DNA of 64,000 nt from Caldilineae bacterium (GCA_020634555.1 JACKBK010000003.1:1-64000); one strand, 5' to 3'; shown: positions 54,891 through 63,479, counted from the stretch's first letter. The notes: generated by a model not told the origin, from the sequence alone. Program-made: numbers and translations.

Positions 54891-55967
54891 AAACTAACCT
54901 GTTTCATCGGAAAACGCAACCGACCGTCCCTCGACGGTTATCGGAAGCCAGCCGCTTGGCTGGCTGCTTGCTTATGGATCGTAGCGATTTTCGCCGCGCT
55001 GTTGCCCGGCACAGCCCTCGCACAGGAAGATCCGTGCGGACCGGGCAACCTGATCTGGAACTGTCGCTTCGACGAGTTTACCGGCTCACCGCCCAACCAA
55101 ATTCCAGCGGGTTGGACGCCCTTCGTGCTGTCGGGAAATCTGGCCTTCATCCAGGACACAGACACCTACTTCGGCCCGCCGGCCTTGCGAATGTGGTCCA
55201 ACGGCGGCACGTTCACCGCGGGCATCTACACCCAAGTCGGCGACCTGCAACCCGGCGCAACCTATGCAGCGTCGTGGGGCTGGGGCGCCCCCAATTCACC
55301 CGAAAACTTTGGGCGCAAGCTGGGCATCGACCCCACCGGCGGTACAGACCCGAATTCACCCAACGTCCAGTGGGGAGCGCTGCACTACGGGCCTGGGCGA
55401 ATACTCAATCGGCCTGGACCGTACTCGCCTGACAAGCCAAACGTCGGCGTGTCAGCCGTTGCCCAGTCCTCCACGGTTACGGTGTTTGTCTGGGTCGAGC
55501 ACCCCAGTTCCAGCGGCGACAACTTCATCTTCGTGGATCAAGTGGGACTGAAGCAGGACTCCAGTGCACCGGTTGTGCCGCCGACTCCCACCGAAGTCCC
55601 TCCCACGGACACGCCTGTTCCAACCAACACACCTGTTCCTCCGACGTCTGCACCTACCAGCACGCCAACGTCGACGCCGACAGACACGCCAACACCTTCC
55701 CCCTCGCCGACGCCGACAGACACACCGACGCCGACCACCACACCGACCAGCACCCCGTCACCCACGGTCACACCCAGCCCGACCACCACGCCGACCCGGA
55801 CACCGGTGCTGGATCCGCGGCCAACGGCGACATCGGAGCCGTTCTACATCGAACTGGAACGCACCAGCCAGCGCCAGCCCAATCTGCTGCTCTACGGCGG
55901 CTTTGGTTCGCTCGCGCTGGCACTGGCCGCGGGTGTGATGCTACTTTGGGCCGGACGATCGCGGTGA
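54885..55967 (+). CDS. Secreted surface protein with Pro/Thr stalk and C-terminal membrane helix
   Basis: 360 residues if read from a TTG at 54885, the only plausible start before the signal peptide (AWLAACLWIVAIFAALLPGTALA, cleavage before QEDP). There is no in-frame ATG between the terminator and the signal peptide, so the start is uncertain. A beta-sandwich domain follows (about 45-220; SNGGTFTAGIYTQVGDLQPGATYAAS), resembling carbohydrate-binding folds. Then comes a long Pro/Thr stalk of TPTxTPT repeats, and a single hydrophobic helix (GSLALALAAGVMLLWAG) at the end with a basic tip. It is probably displayed on the cell surface; the ligand is unknown. Confidence 0.75.
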   Translation: MGKLTCFIGKRNRPSLDGYRKPAAWLAACLWIVAIFAALLPGTALAQEDPCGPGNLIWNCRFDEFTGSPPNQIPAGWTPFVLSGNLAFIQDTDTYFGPPALRMWSNGGTFTAGIYTQVGDLQPGATYAASWGWGAPNSPENFGRKLGIDPTGGTDPNSPNVQWGALHYGPGRILNRPGPYSPDKPNVGVSAVAQSSTVTVFVWVEHPSSSGDNFIFVDQVGLKQDSSAPVVPPTPTEVPPTDTPVPTNTPVPPTSAPTSTPTSTPTDTPTPSPSPTPTDTPTPTTTPTSTPSPTVTPSPTTTPTRTPVLDPRPTATSEPFYIELERTSQRQPNLLLYGGFGSLALALAAGVMLLWAGRSR

Positions 55968-56369
55968 TCGGTCATCCGATTACCTCGACTACTACGCTCA
56001 CCTCCCCGTTGGAGACAGCAGTCGCTATCACCTTGCACGGTAAGCGGATCGCGCCGTGCTCGACGATCTGGCCTACGACCTGACCGGTCGCCAGACTCGG
56101 GTAATAACAACCTGATCCCGGCCTCCTCTGAGCGCGTTCCGCCGCGCGCGTGGAGCAACTCCTGCCCAGAATAACTTATTGTCATTCTCCCAACGTTGAT
56201 CCGGCGTTACAAAGCGATATTGTCGGCCACGCCACGCGAATCAAGCCAACCGATTTCTTGGTTGGCTTGATTCGCGTGGCGTGGCCGACGGGTCTTGAGG
56301 TGATTCTGGGATTCAGACGGTGGCGTTTCTGCTGAAGCACTTGGTTACGCGCTTTCTGGCGGAAATCGC
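55968..56369. other. Intergenic region at the edge of the AT-rich island
   Basis: About 400 bases without a supported gene. It contains the 30-bp-arm inverted repeat at 56222-56289. GC content changes visibly from here towards 62.8 kb. No promoter was assigned. Confidence 0.5.
56222..56289. repeat. Perfect inverted repeat with 30-bp arms
   Basis: The arm at 56222-56251 is repeated without mismatch in inverse orientation at 56260-56289 around an 8-base loop (GATTTCTT). The stem is far longer than a normal terminator and has no T-tract after either arm. It could be a small non-autonomous mobile element, a structured RNA or an antitermination signal; nothing in the window decides this. Confidence 0.75.
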
Positions 56370-56786
56370 CTAATCCGGCGACTCGCCGCCATGTCGTTGC
56401 AGAAGCATGTGGATGAAATCGGCCTGAGCGCAGCGGCCCAGGAAGTCCTCGATGGGCGCCTCGATCAACTCGTCTACCTGCAAACCGGTTGCTTCCATCC
56501 AGACCCTGACCCACTGGAGAAACTCCGGCTTGTCGAAGGCCTCCGTACGAACAATCATGTCGCCTTCCTCAATCCAATAGTCTTTGTCGCCTAGCTTGTC
56601 CAGCCTGTAAGCAATGGCTTCTAGCGGTATTCCCATGCTCTCAGGATCATCCACGTCGCCTAGGGCGTCAATGGTCAGCCAGACGGCGTCATCTTTGTAT
56701 TCGGGCGAGTCCGGCAACAGAAAGATGTCTTCCCAAGTAGTTAGCCCTTCTTCCCAGATGTGGGGAATGAAGTACTTCCAGTTCAT
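56370..56786 (-). CDS. Hypothetical acidic protein, partner of the NHLP-like gene
   Basis: 138 residues, from an ATG with AGGA upstream. Acidic and rich in Trp, Asp and Glu (WEEGLTTWEDIFLLPDSPEY, DALGDVDDPESMG, DYWIEEGDMIVRTEAFDKPEF), no hydrophobic helices and no recognised family. It begins 50 bases after the stop of the NHLP-like gene on the same strand, so the two may form one transcript. A metal- or peptide-binding role would be a guess. Confidence 0.6.
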   Translation of the reverse strand: MNWKYFIPHIWEEGLTTWEDIFLLPDSPEYKDDAVWLTIDALGDVDDPESMGIPLEAIAYRLDKLGDKDYWIEEGDMIVRTEAFDKPEFLQWVRVWMEATGLQVDELIEAPIEDFLGRCAQADFIHMLLQRHGGESPD

Positions 56787-56836
56787 CGAATAGCGGTCCT
56801 CGTCTGTCAGCGACTAGATCAACGTCACGCAGCCAG

Positions 56837-57058
56837 TCATCGGGTACCGGCGTTGTAGTCCGGCCCGGACAACAACTTCTGCAATCGTTCGGCGAAGACA
56901 TCCAGCGTTTCGGCATCGACGTTGGCAATGGCCATACGTTCCTTTCTCGTCAGCCGATAGCCAGCCAATGCCTGATCTGGATCAGCAAACAATGCAGTCC
57001 GGAAGTCTTCGTCTAACATGGCGCGTCCAATGATGGCTTCAAGTGATTGTTTGGACAT
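56837..57058 (-). CDS. Os1348-like NHLP-clan small protein (possible RiPP precursor)
   Basis: 73 residues from the ATG at 57058; a GTG two codons upstream is possible. The sequence MSKQSLEAIIGRAMLDEDF, LFADPDQALAGYRLTRKER and the ensuing helix with AERLQKLL resemble the Os1348 family of the NHLP (nitrile-hydratase-leader-like) clan, whose members are often leader parts of ribosomal peptides. After the helix only a short Gly/Asp/Asn/Thr tail remains (SGPDYNAGTR), and no GG cleavage motif or maturation enzyme is visible nearby. It may instead be a stand-alone small protein. A possible -10 (TATTAT, 57097-57102) lies upstream. Confidence 0.55.
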   Translation of the reverse strand: MSKQSLEAIIGRAMLDEDFRTALFADPDQALAGYRLTRKERMAIANVDAETLDVFAERLQKLLSGPDYNAGTR

Positions 57059-57064
57059 GCTCAC

Positions 57065-57466
57065 AAATGCTTTGTCGGTTGCCCAGCAGTATTTCCATAA
57101 TATCGGATCCAGCGCCGATGTTGAAGCGCATCCAAGTCATTTCTCTACAGCGATGCATGACAAATTCTATGATTGGGACGTCTGTTTTTTTATGTTTCTT
57201 CGCGCATGCGGAATATGTCAATAGATTGGGCGACGGAACGTCCCACTATTCAAAACTCCTCCTGGCTAATGCTTGTGGTCCACCAAGGCTGGCGTTCACT
57301 CGAAACCAGTAGTTCGACCAATATCATCGACTGCCTTCGACAGCGGAGCCTCCTCAGTGGCCGGGCACGTCTAGAGGCACTTCGTTCTTTCTAGCTGGAC
57401 GGTCGAGGTTCTGGAACACCGTTTCTCAATTGAGCAAGAGTTTGGCTACGGGTTTGGGCATGGCGA
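57065..57466. other. AT-richer intergenic region, no gene seen
   Basis: About 400 bases. Short frames on both strands have no ribosome site or family match and look like chance. It separates the NHLP-like pair from the three-gene membrane module; both are read on the minus strand. Confidence 0.4.
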
Positions 57467-58510
57467 CTATTTATTTGTCAACCAGATATCTGTCGCCGCC
57501 GCCATACTACGCGCATATTCACCAAGGCTTTTTTGGTCGATTTCGAGAAGCACCCGCGTTGTGTCCTCATTGAACGTGTCTGATTGGATGCCTGCTGTGT
57601 CCAAGAAGGCTACGACGTCGACGTCAATGGTATCTCTGGAGATGTAGCCTGGAACTGTGTTCTTTGACTCATCGACTGACGGGGAAACGGGTTCTACCAC
57701 AATCAAGATAGCTGAACCCTTTTGCAGGCTGGATGCACGTTGCTTGATCTTGTCAACATCGAGTTCGACAAAGACCTTGCTAGCCTGTGGTCTCGAAGTG
57801 GGCAGTGGCGTTGGTGCCACCGTCGGTGTTTGGAATGTCGTTGGTGTCGCAGTGGGCTTTGCTTCCAGCAGTCTGTAGAATAGCTTTGCTCCATCGCTTA
57901 CAAGTGCCATCTGTAGGGTCATCGCCTGATCAGTGGGCACCGCAACAAGCACGGTTCCTGGCTCAGAGCCGTCCCGGCTGCCGCCCAAGAATGCCCTGAT
58001 CTCTACGTCGGAAAAGACGATTGGTGTCGGAGTCATGTCTGCGTTCGGCACCACCGCCACAATTTCAATAGGCCAGCCGGCGACAAGTCCCTGCGTCCCA
58101 CCCACCACGTCGCTGGCTGGGACAGGCACTTCCACATATGCACCAGGCTCAGGTTTTGACGGCGACCCAGCCACCAATGCAGGAAGGCTGGCGACGACGA
58201 GTACCACAACCGCCAGTGTTACCCACTCGATCCAACTTAAGTGGCTTGGACTGACTAATTGACCTCCTAATCTCCAGTGCACGATCACCCAGAAGATGAC
58301 GACGACAGTTAATACGAAGGTGCCAGGCAAAATAATGTTGTTGACATTGAAACTAATCTCCATGGCGCCCTTCTCAGCAATCCCTAGCTTCATCCAGCGT
58401 CGATAGGTACCGAGGAGAAGGCCTGCTCCGATTGATATGAGAACATACAGCAGCAAAGACCAAAATCTGTTTCTTGGCTTGGTTTCGGTTGATTGATTAC
58501 CGGCTGTCAT
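57467..58510 (-). CDS. Membrane protein with CpaB-like extracytoplasmic domain
   Basis: 347 residues. Three hydrophobic helices (about 17-37, 60-79 and 95-113) are followed by an extracytoplasmic region. Its first part (YVEVPVPASDVVGG, VVPNADMTPTPIVFSDVEI, VLVAVPTDQAMTLQMAL) recalls the SAF/RcpC-type domain of CpaB, which works in Flp-pilus assembly, but no other pilus gene is present. A Thr/Pro linker (ATPTTFQTPTVAPTPLPT) and a C-terminal part rich in Lys and Asp follow. It is the last gene of a three-gene unit, 40 bases after its neighbour. Function unknown. Confidence 0.62.
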   Translation of the reverse strand: MTAGNQSTETKPRNRFWSLLLYVLISIGAGLLLGTYRRWMKLGIAEKGAMEISFNVNNIILPGTFVLTVVVIFWVIVHWRLGGQLVSPSHLSWIEWVTLAVVVLVVASLPALVAGSPSKPEPGAYVEVPVPASDVVGGTQGLVAGWPIEIVAVVPNADMTPTPIVFSDVEIRAFLGGSRDGSEPGTVLVAVPTDQAMTLQMALVSDGAKLFYRLLEAKPTATPTTFQTPTVAPTPLPTSRPQASKVFVELDVDKIKQRASSLQKGSAILIVVEPVSPSVDESKNTVPGYISRDTIDVDVVAFLDTAGIQSDTFNEDTTRVLLEIDQKSLGEYARSMAAATDIWLTNK

Positions 58511-58550
58511 GGCATGCTCGCCTTGGAAAGTATCAAGCGAAGCGGATCGT

Positions 58551-59159
58551 TTATTGGTCTTGGACCAGGAAGATCCGTCCGTCCGAAAAAACGCGCAAGT
58601 GGTCGTCAGTCTCCTTCACTGCCGATCTGAACAGTTGCTGTAGCTCTCTCGAAAGGTAACGCACAGAAAGTGGAGCAATGGGCTTTCCCTGCAAGGCATC
58701 AAGGTTTCTTTTCAGTTTCTTCCTGACTTCCGAATTATAAGCCGCCATATCCTTCCCCTTTTTCCACTTTTGCGTCGCTTCTTTTTCATTACCTAACCAC
58801 GCATTGACCCATCCGAGATCCAGGTAGCCGGCTGCATCTAGTAATCCTTGTTCAGCCCAGAGTTCCCATTGTAGTCTCAGACCATTGAACTTGTCTTTAT
58901 CTTCCTTCGACGGGTCCTTACAATTATTCGGCTTCTGGAATACGATCTGCTCCACTTCCTCTTGTATTGTTAACGTGAAGCTTTGTTCTACCTCGAGCTC
59001 ACAGACGATGGATCGCCGTGAGAGGATTGGTGACGACGGAATGATCAATCCTTGCCTTGCGTCAAGCGCAAACAGTAGACCAGGGGGGGTGATGAATTTG
59101 CGGCTTTCTAGGTCTTTGTCCAAACCCCTCACAAACGCTTGAATTTCATTTGGGTCCAT
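58551..59159 (-). CDS. Hypothetical soluble protein of the membrane module
   Basis: 202 residues from the ATG at 59159 with GGGGGTAGG upstream. No hydrophobic helix or signal peptide. The N-terminal half is mixed (FVRGLDKDLESRKFITPPG). The middle (LLDAAGYLDLGWVNAWLGNEKEATQKW) resembles a single TPR-like helix pair, and the C-terminus is basic. No family was recognised. It lies 15 bases after the large membrane gene and 40 bases before the CpaB-like gene, so the three are almost certainly co-transcribed. Confidence 0.6.
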   Translation of the reverse strand: MDPNEIQAFVRGLDKDLESRKFITPPGLLFALDARQGLIIPSSPILSRRSIVCELEVEQSFTLTIQEEVEQIVFQKPNNCKDPSKEDKDKFNGLRLQWELWAEQGLLDAAGYLDLGWVNAWLGNEKEATQKWKKGKDMAAYNSEVRKKLKRNLDALQGKPIAPLSVRYLSRELQQLFRSAVKETDDHLRVFSDGRIFLVQDQ

Positions 59160-59174
59160 TATTCGCCTACCCCC

Positions 59175-60884
59175 TTACGCCGTATCGTGCAGTTGCTTTT
59201 CTCGAGAGAAAATGTATGTGGAAGAGGTATCCGGATTGACCTCAATCTTCAAGCATGCTCGCCGCTCGTCGACACTTCGCCACTCAAAGGGAAAGCCCGT
59301 CAGCCGCCCATTCCCCTGATCAAAATACACGCTGCTGTATAGGCAATGATCTCCATGGAGGCGCACACTCAATTCCACGATTGTCTTGTCAGTGCATCCT
59401 TGCAGCGTGATCTCGAAATCATCAATCACTTTCGTACTACTCTTCATCTCGACGTTAGTGATGGCAATCTTGCAGTTATCAGTGTCGACCGGCTTGATTT
59501 CCACCTCCAGAGCAACTGAGTAGATCACTTGATAATCGAGCACGAATGAACTGTTTGGATGTATGTTACCAATGTTCCAGATCAATGTGCGATCATCGCC
59601 AGCCAGCGCTTTGGCTGTAAGAACTTGATTGCCAGGCGACAGGGTACCCTGAACAATTTGGTCCTGGGCAAACTGTCTGTCCGATACACTGAGATACATA
59701 ACTCGGGCCGTTCGATGTGTGTTTTCTGTGTTGGGGGTGGTGACAAGATGTACGTAGTGGGCGACTGTGCCGAAGACCCACTTGGTCTTGGGATGATCAG
59801 GATCAGGTATGCCCGTTCGCTGAAGCAATCGCTTCGTGTTGATGTCGACATTAGGTGGCGCCATCACCTCGAACCCTGGGCTGGTAGCCACCGGTGCAAC
59901 ATACCAAGTTGGGTCGGGTTCAGGAGTTCGATAATCCTCGAAGTGTGTGCCTCCGTATGCCAGCCACTGCGATACATTTTGCCAGCGCTCCTTCCGCTCT
60001 AGGTAGCTTTGCAGGGGTAGCTTCCGCAACTGTAGCTTATCGGCGACCGCGTCAAGGTGCGTATCAAGGGCTGCCCGAACGTTTATTGCCCACCCTATGG
60101 CTTCCTTACATGTTGCCAAGTAGACTAGATAGGCTAGGATCGCCAACAACGCTGTTTCAAGTAAGTATTGCAATGGTTCAACAACGACGAGCCCAACAAT
60201 CAGCAGTTCAACCGCTACTGCCAGGAGCAGAACGGCAACTACTGCCAGGAATGTGTAACGACTGCTGCCTTCACTAACATTGCCAAACAATTCTGGATCG
60301 TCATTCTTGAGTGCAAGGCTCATGATCGGCCAGATCGTGTTCAAGTGCACACCGTATTGGTGTTTGGCATAGCTGGCCGGGTTGAGCAAGATATTACCTA
60401 GACGAGTTGGCGCCACCGCATCCATACCGGATGGATATTCCATGGCTAGCCGATATGCTGCAATTGCCCTTTCCGACTTCTTATCATCTGTTTCTGTGTC
60501 AGGCCCGGGAGCAGAGGCTAGACACAACGCTCTGTAGCGATCTTGCTGTCGTTTCTGCAGCCATTTGTGAACCAAAGGGGAGTCCCGGAAGGCGTTGCCG
60601 TTCATAAGGGCCACAAAGGCGCTGTCCAAGCTGTTGATCAGATATCCTATTGCCACAAGAACCAGGGTGCCTATGAGTATCTGCGACACGGTTGGCAAGC
60701 GCTGGAGGGTAACAAATGGCGTGACTCGATGCCTGACTAATGGGGGAAATACCAGTACCAAGTTGAGGGCAAGAAAGATCGCTGCAGCTACTAACGATGA
60801 TGGCTGAAAAAGCTTCTTGAACTCGTCTTTGAAAGTTCCCGTCAGCAGTTCCGTGATTGACGAGAGTACAGGTATCGATGCCAT
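59175..60884 (-). CDS. Large membrane protein of unknown function, first gene of the module
   Basis: 569 residues. Two hydrophobic helices near 30-50 and 70-92, and a further hydrophobic pair around 215-260. The segment VAPTRLGNILLNPASYAKHQYGVHLNTIWP matches a conserved pattern of membrane proteins widespread in actinobacteria and others that have no assigned function. The C-terminal third (about 320-569) is a soluble beta-rich region (YVHLVTTPN, VLDYQVIYSVALEVEI, IVELSVRLHGDHCLY). It precedes the soluble protein by 15 bases. The base composition is lower in GC than the rest of the window. Confidence 0.65.
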   Translation of the reverse strand: MASIPVLSSITELLTGTFKDEFKKLFQPSSLVAAAIFLALNLVLVFPPLVRHRVTPFVTLQRLPTVSQILIGTLVLVAIGYLINSLDSAFVALMNGNAFRDSPLVHKWLQKRQQDRYRALCLASAPGPDTETDDKKSERAIAAYRLAMEYPSGMDAVAPTRLGNILLNPASYAKHQYGVHLNTIWPIMSLALKNDDPELFGNVSEGSSRYTFLAVVAVLLLAVAVELLIVGLVVVEPLQYLLETALLAILAYLVYLATCKEAIGWAINVRAALDTHLDAVADKLQLRKLPLQSYLERKERWQNVSQWLAYGGTHFEDYRTPEPDPTWYVAPVATSPGFEVMAPPNVDINTKRLLQRTGIPDPDHPKTKWVFGTVAHYVHLVTTPNTENTHRTARVMYLSVSDRQFAQDQIVQGTLSPGNQVLTAKALAGDDRTLIWNIGNIHPNSSFVLDYQVIYSVALEVEIKPVDTDNCKIAITNVEMKSSTKVIDDFEITLQGCTDKTIVELSVRLHGDHCLYSSVYFDQGNGRLTGFPFEWRSVDERRACLKIEVNPDTSSTYIFSREKQLHDTA

Positions 60885-61241
60885 GATGCCATTCCGTGGG
60901 CTTTAGTGACCGTTCCGTGTCAGGTTGCCTTACAAGTACGTTTCCACAATGGTGGCGTGTGAAAGGTCATTTTGTGCTGCGGAAGACTACTCAACCACCC
61001 ACACCCGTAAACAACTCAAGTTGAGATCCTGATTAGGCTGATTGACTGAACGGCAGCGGCAACTTCGGCCAAGAGTAGTGGCAAGACCTATCAACATTTA
61101 GGGCACGATTGATCAACTTACGCGAACCGACTCGCGGGAGGCTTTAGCCGCCTCAGCGACGCGCTCGGACAGTAGGATATCGGGTGGTACGTCATGCAAT
61201 TCCAACAAATAAGCAGTCCCTACTTGGTTGCGCGGGCGACG
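60885..61241. repeat. Intergenic region with a TAGC-type repeat
   Basis: 357 bases without a gene. A stem-like piece (CGCGGGAGGCTTTAGCCGCC, about 61134-61153) resembles the GGGAGGTTTTAGCTCCC piece at 44.8 kb. The remainder shows no promoter or gene. It lies between the membrane module and the lipoprotein gene, both on the minus strand. Confidence 0.45.
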
Positions 61242-62399
61242 TTATCTAGAAAAAACTTTTACATTGAGCCATGCTTCGCCTTCATTGCCGAATACGTCAA
61301 ATGCTACAACTCGTATTACATTGTCTCCTGGGTAGCTAAGGCGCGTATTGAATGGACAAAGCGTGATGTCACCAGGCGAACCCAAGTCACAGGACTTTGA
61401 TTCAATCAGTGCTTGTGAGAGTTGAGCGCCATGAGTCTGGCCTGGCAATGCAGGGGGTAAATAGCTCTCTACCCAAATTCCTGAAATTGCTGTATCATCT
61501 CGTACAATTGCTTCGAGAGCACCTCCTAACAGGATCTCCCCACCATCCTTTGGTCGGATAATAGTAATTACTGGTGGGTTCGACTCCGGTGAAGGTGGAG
61601 CCAGATTGTCAAAGTAAAGACTGTCAAGCAATATGGGACCAGAGGCGTGTCCAAGCCTTAATGGGTTCTCTGGGATCACCCACATCTTAAGCCGATCAAA
61701 CGGAGCAGAGGATTCCAAGATGACAAGTTTGTTGACTGGATGAGGACACGTCATACTATCCCGTGTTGTCGCCACGGGCTCGACTGTACTACTTTCAGTA
61801 TCAAAGGCCTGGACTAGGATCTCCCGCGGACCAAGGCCCGAATCACACCCAACATGCATTGAAACCTTATTCTGATGACCATTGAAACTGATCACTTGCG
61901 GTATTTCGTCCCAGTAAACGACTTCTTCTCCTACATGCCCTTGCAACAATATTTGTTCTCCAGACTCGGCGGACTTCACGGCTGCATCAATGTGCCACCC
62001 CTTTGAGCCGGTGGTAAGATTGTATACCACCGACCGCGAGAACCACACCCCAGCGTTCTTGAAATAACGATTTCCTGCAGGTCCAATATCGGGTTCCGAG
62101 TCGCTATCACTAACCGTCAGATCATCAAAGTTGATGAGGTACTTGCCAAGGTTTGAATCATCTGCTTGGACTAGGGATCCTGACTCAGGGGCTTGCACAG
62201 GTAGGAAAAACGGACCGGGAAAGATTTCGCTCACAACTGTAGGGTCAAGGGGTCCATCTTGAGGGATATATGGTGGAGTCTCTGCCATCGTTGCCATCAT
62301 TGTAGGTTCAACGGTATTGGGGCAACCAACCGCGATTAGCAAGAGAAGACAGATTGAAATCGAAAGGATTGAGGCTTGTGCCGCCTGCGTTGTTTTCAT
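61242..62399 (-). CDS. Secreted lipoprotein with Ig-like C-terminal domain
   Basis: 385 residues. The ATG has AAAGGAG ten bases upstream. Lipoprotein signal with lipobox LLLLIAVGC. A Glu/Asp-rich middle (ISDSDSEPDIG-like) precedes a beta domain, and the end (PPVITIIRPKDGGEILLGG, SGIWVESYLP, VIRVVAFDVFGNEGEAWLNV) is an Ig-like fold. The composition is AT-richer than the average of the window. No enzymatic motif is seen. It may be exposed with the surface system or belong to the island. Confidence 0.7.
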   Translation of the reverse strand: MKTTQAAQASILSISICLLLLIAVGCPNTVEPTMMATMAETPPYIPQDGPLDPTVVSEIFPGPFFLPVQAPESGSLVQADDSNLGKYLINFDDLTVSDSDSEPDIGPAGNRYFKNAGVWFSRSVVYNLTTGSKGWHIDAAVKSAESGEQILLQGHVGEEVVYWDEIPQVISFNGHQNKVSMHVGCDSGLGPREILVQAFDTESSTVEPVATTRDSMTCPHPVNKLVILESSAPFDRLKMWVIPENPLRLGHASGPILLDSLYFDNLAPPSPESNPPVITIIRPKDGGEILLGGALEAIVRDDTAISGIWVESYLPPALPGQTHGAQLSQALIESKSCDLGSPGDITLCPFNTRLSYPGDNVIRVVAFDVFGNEGEAWLNVKVFSR

Positions 62400-62808
62400 C
62401 GATCAATTCTCCTTTGCACTGTAATCTCTAGAAGCTGTCACGATCTATGACAGTGCTAATGATACGCTTGCCATGTTTTGAGATGAGTATCCTGTTGTGG
62501 ATGCCCTCTCTTACATCCAATTCTACATTATTTCTGATCCAATCGCTATGAAATACTTCACAAGAAAGGTGTGATCTACTTCACACTTTTTGCTGCAAAG
62601 TGAATTTGAGAAATAGCGTCTAGAATTAGTGGATTGTTTAGCAATGTGGAGGAACCCAGGGGCAGTTGGTGAACGCTCCGATTGCGCACGACGGCCCGGC
62701 AAAGGCGCTGCAGCAACGGACTTGATAGGTCTTGTTGAAGATCAGAAATGGGGGAAACCTGGGTAAACAAAGAAAGGTCACCCATCTCTGGATGACCTCT
62801 GTTCTGTG
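62400..62808. other. AT-rich intergenic region with two small hairpins
   Basis: About 400 bases between the lipoprotein and the tRNA without a supported gene. At 62435-62453 an inverted repeat (CTGTCA / TGACAG) is present. At 62569-62591 a short stem (GTGTGA / TCACAC) is followed by TTTTT on the plus strand, which would suit a terminator of a small plus-strand RNA that I cannot otherwise support. Confidence 0.4.
62774..62800 (-). terminator. Terminator of tRNA-Asp
   Basis: Read on the minus strand: AGGTCATCC, a short loop, GGGTGACCT, then TTTCTTTG. It lies directly downstream of the tRNA 3' end. Confidence 0.6.
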
Positions 62809-62885
62809 TGGCGGGCCCGACGGGGCTCGAACCCGCGATCTCTGGCTTGACAGGCCAGTATGTTAGCCGACTACACCACGGGCCC
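62809..62885 (-). tRNA. tRNA-Asp (GTC anticodon)
   Basis: Cloverleaf on the minus strand: acceptor GGGCCCG pairs with CGGGCCC, anticodon arm CTGGC / GCCAG with loop CTGTCAA (anticodon GTC), T arm GCGGG-TTCGAGC-CCCGT. CCA is encoded (62809-62811), discriminator G. The AT-rich island lies at its 3' side, a common integration site, but no integrase or clear duplicated 3' end was found. Confidence 0.95.
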
Positions 62886-62977
62886 ACGCTCGCCACAGGT
62901 ACGATTATACATAGGCCATGGCTTTCGTCAAATATCGCGGCCAAAATCGCCGCGCCGGGGCACACCGCGCAGGTGAT

Positions 62978-63006
62978 TTGCTCCCCTAAATCCGCTATGT
63001 TATACT
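62978..63006 (+). promoter_or_regulatory. Promoter of ssb
   Basis: TTGCTC (62978-62983), 17-base spacer, TATACT (63001-63006), about 74 bases before the start. Same element as before rplI and the SCP2 operon. Confidence 0.65.
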
Positions 63007-63079
63007 CGCCCTAACGTCTTAATCGCCTGCGTCGCTGAGTGTATTGCGGCGCATCCAACATTCTTTGCAGGAGGGAATT

Positions 63080-63457
63080 GTGTTCCAGCAACTCATCATT
63101 GTCGGCAACCTTGGCAGCGATCCCGAACTCCGCTACACCGCCGATGGCACGCCGGTTGCCAGCTTCAGTGTGGCCGTGAACCGCCGCTGGAAGTCCCAGG
63201 ATGGCAGCCAAGGCGAGGAAACGACCTGGTTCCGCATCTCGGCTTGGCGCGGATTGGGCGAGACGGCCAACCAGTACCTTAAGAAGGGCCGCCAGGTGAT
63301 GGTGGTTGGCCGGGTGTCCGCCAGAGGCTACACAGCGGCCGACGGCAGTCCACGCGCCAGCCTTGACGTCACCGCCACCGACATCAAGTTCCTGGGCGGC
63401 GCCCGCAGCGACGAAAGCCCGTTCGCCGACAGCGGCGAGGAAGAGATCTTCTTCTAG
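63080..63457 (+). CDS. ssb: Single-stranded DNA-binding protein
   Basis: 125 residues from the GTG at 63080, with GGAGGG upstream. OB fold of the SSB family: IIVGNLGSDPELRYT, VASFSVAVNRRWK, ETTWFRISAWRGLGE, GRQVMVVGRVSARGYT, ASLDVTATDIKFLG. A short acidic tail ends in EEEIFF, the partner-binding tip of SSB proteins. The tail is shorter than the Gly-rich linker of many SSBs. It is separate from rplI, unlike the rpsF-ssb-rpsR order of other bacteria, and follows its own promoter. Confidence 0.94.
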   Translation: MFQQLIIVGNLGSDPELRYTADGTPVASFSVAVNRRWKSQDGSQGEETTWFRISAWRGLGETANQYLKKGRQVMVVGRVSARGYTAADGSPRASLDVTATDIKFLGGARSDESPFADSGEEEIFF

Positions 63458-63479
63458 CCCAGGTTTCACCGCCGAGGCG

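Noticed and set aside
56281..56302. Possible second copy of the tRNA-Asp 3' end (attachment site)
   Set aside because: The similarity to the tRNA end is short and interrupted, and the bases are part of the 30-bp inverted repeat, so it is probably chance.
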